DNA of 7,714 nt, from assembly GCA_011065005.1 (NCBI GenBank), contig JAAKFP010000111.1:1-7714 (forward strand). Direction: 5' to 3'. The notes below the pieces were generated by a model. It searched no databases and was not told the DNA's origin. It saw only the letters and a list, made by a program, of their open reading frames with translations. Origin of the DNA: Chlamydiota bacterium (GTDB lineage Bacteria; Chlamydiota; Chlamydiia; Chlamydiales; Waddliaceae). The translations under genes were made by a program, and so were the position numbers. Shown here one piece after another: positions 7,225-7,714 of this stretch (positions within the stretch are counted from its first letter, which is position 1; each line of letters begins with the position of its first letter).

Positions 7225-7318
7225 AAAAAGATAATTTCATTTCAAGAAAGACGAAAATAAAATAAAAGTCAAATCGGATTTTTGAAAAAATCTTCTTAAG
7301 AAAGAGTGTCTGTTGGTA

Positions 7319-7382
7319 GGGACGACGCTGTCCTCTAAGGGGATTCAACGCAAAGGCGCGAAGACGCAAAGAAAAAGTTTCT
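7319..7382 (+). repeat. Direct repeat, distal copy (upstream of the Rhs gene)
   Basis: This is the second copy of the 64-bp sequence at 1026-1089, 60 of 64 identical and in the same orientation. It contains a copy of the end of yidD: read in the yidD frame it gives D-D-A-V-L-stop instead of D-D-A-V-P-stop. The stretch 7344-7373 is also nearly the exact inverse (29/30) of 1089-1118. Unlike the left copy it has only one arm of the hairpin. It lies about 110 bases upstream of the Rhs start and may form part of the leader or flank its promoter. Confidence 0.85.
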
Positions 7383-7591
7383 CTTATTTCCTCTCCGTAA
7401 GCTCTTGTATGCTCCCCAACGACTTAACATATAGCTTTTAGAATTAGGTATCTACAAAACCAAATTCCGCCCTCATGGGCTCTGTGGTGAATTACACAAC
7501 AACTTCTTGCTTTTAATTTTATAAAGTGTTACAAATTTGTATCGTTTATTTTAAAGATTAACACCTATTTAAATGGATAAGGTGAAAAATG
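7383..7591. other. AT-rich non-coding stretch
   Basis: No convincing gene is seen on either strand. It contains a perfect 12-bp palindrome TACAAATTTGTA (7530-7541) and a short GCCC/GGGC stem near 7473-7484 followed by CTCTGTGGTGAA, which resembles the companion phrase that often accompanies the ACGCAAAG-type repeats. These are descriptive observations only; none can be tied to a defined regulator. Confidence 0.4.
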
Positions 7592-7714
7592 CTATGACCG
7601 CAAAAGTCGGTTGGGTAATTTTATAACACTGTGAGATTCAGTATGTTGAGAATTAAATCGAAGTACGTACTGTATCAATTCTCCAAACTTTTCTGATACA
7701 CCTAAATATTTCAT
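7592..7714 (-). CDS. Short open frame of unknown identity, possibly the 3' end of a gene beyond the window
   Basis: A minus-strand frame is open from the window edge to TAG at 7592-7594, giving 40 residues (MKYLGVSEKFGELIQYVLRF... ending LPNRLLRS). The last three bases of the window read ATG on this strand, so it could begin exactly there or continue upstream. I do not recognise it. There are no diagnostic motifs, and a 40-codon open frame in AT-rich DNA may be chance. If it continues it would be the gene upstream of the Rhs module on the same strand; otherwise it may be a gene remnant. Confidence 0.25.
   Translation of the reverse strand: MKYLGVSEKFGELIQYVLRFNSQHTESHSVIKLPNRLLRS

Noticed and set aside
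1119..7343. A classical insertion sequence, given the inverted ends
   Set aside because: No transposase or integrase is encoded, and no target duplication could be recognised; only the inverted ends are reported as a finding.
7211..7369. N-terminal extension of the Rhs reading frame by 53 residues (MRLRAFALNPLRGQRRP...)
   Set aside because: The extra residues are translated from the antisense of the repeat at 7319-7382 and an AT-rich leader. They would bury the signal peptide inside the protein; the ATG at 7210 has a ribosome site.
7384..7434. Tiny minus-strand frame beginning ATGTTAAGTCGTTGG and entering the repeat
   Set aside because: About 31 codons, half of it repeat sequence, with no support for being coding.

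Overview
The window looks like a piece of a chlamydia-like bacterial chromosome, probably an environmental member of the Chlamydiae such as a Parachlamydia or Waddlia relative. This placement is an inference. It rests on the style of the RMND1/DUF155 protein, on a C-terminal Rhs domain that resembles chlamydial alpha/beta-hydrolase-like proteins, and on the lipoprotein-rich gene content. No marker gene in the window proves it.

The left part (about 1-1045, plus strand) reads as conserved chromosome. It holds the 3' end of a tRNA, most likely tRNA-Leu. Sixteen bases further on starts a DUF155/RMND1-family membrane-anchored protein. Its stop codon overlaps, as ATGA, the start codon of yidD, the membrane-protein insertion efficiency factor.

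The middle part (about 1119-7320, minus strand) is an accessory module of two translationally coupled genes. The first is a giant Rhs/YD-repeat protein of 1843 residues from the preferred start. It has an N-terminal export signal with a possible lipobox, an Rhs wall, a complete Rhs-associated core and a C-terminal tip of about 287 residues. The tip has the layout of a Ser-Asp-His alpha/beta hydrolase. The second gene overlaps it by ATGA and encodes a 185-residue probable lipoprotein. The most economical reading is a toxin with an envelope-anchored immunity protein. No T6SS, PAAR or VgrG component is present in the window.

The module is framed by copies of one repeat. A 64-bp stretch that includes the last codons and stop of yidD recurs in direct orientation upstream of the Rhs gene (60/64 identical). 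The downstream arm of a large hairpin after yidD matches the distal copy in inverted orientation (29/30). These repeats suggest how the module could have been gained, lost or inverted. The rightmost 332 bases are AT-rich and mostly non-coding, with only a short minus-strand reading frame that may run off the window edge.
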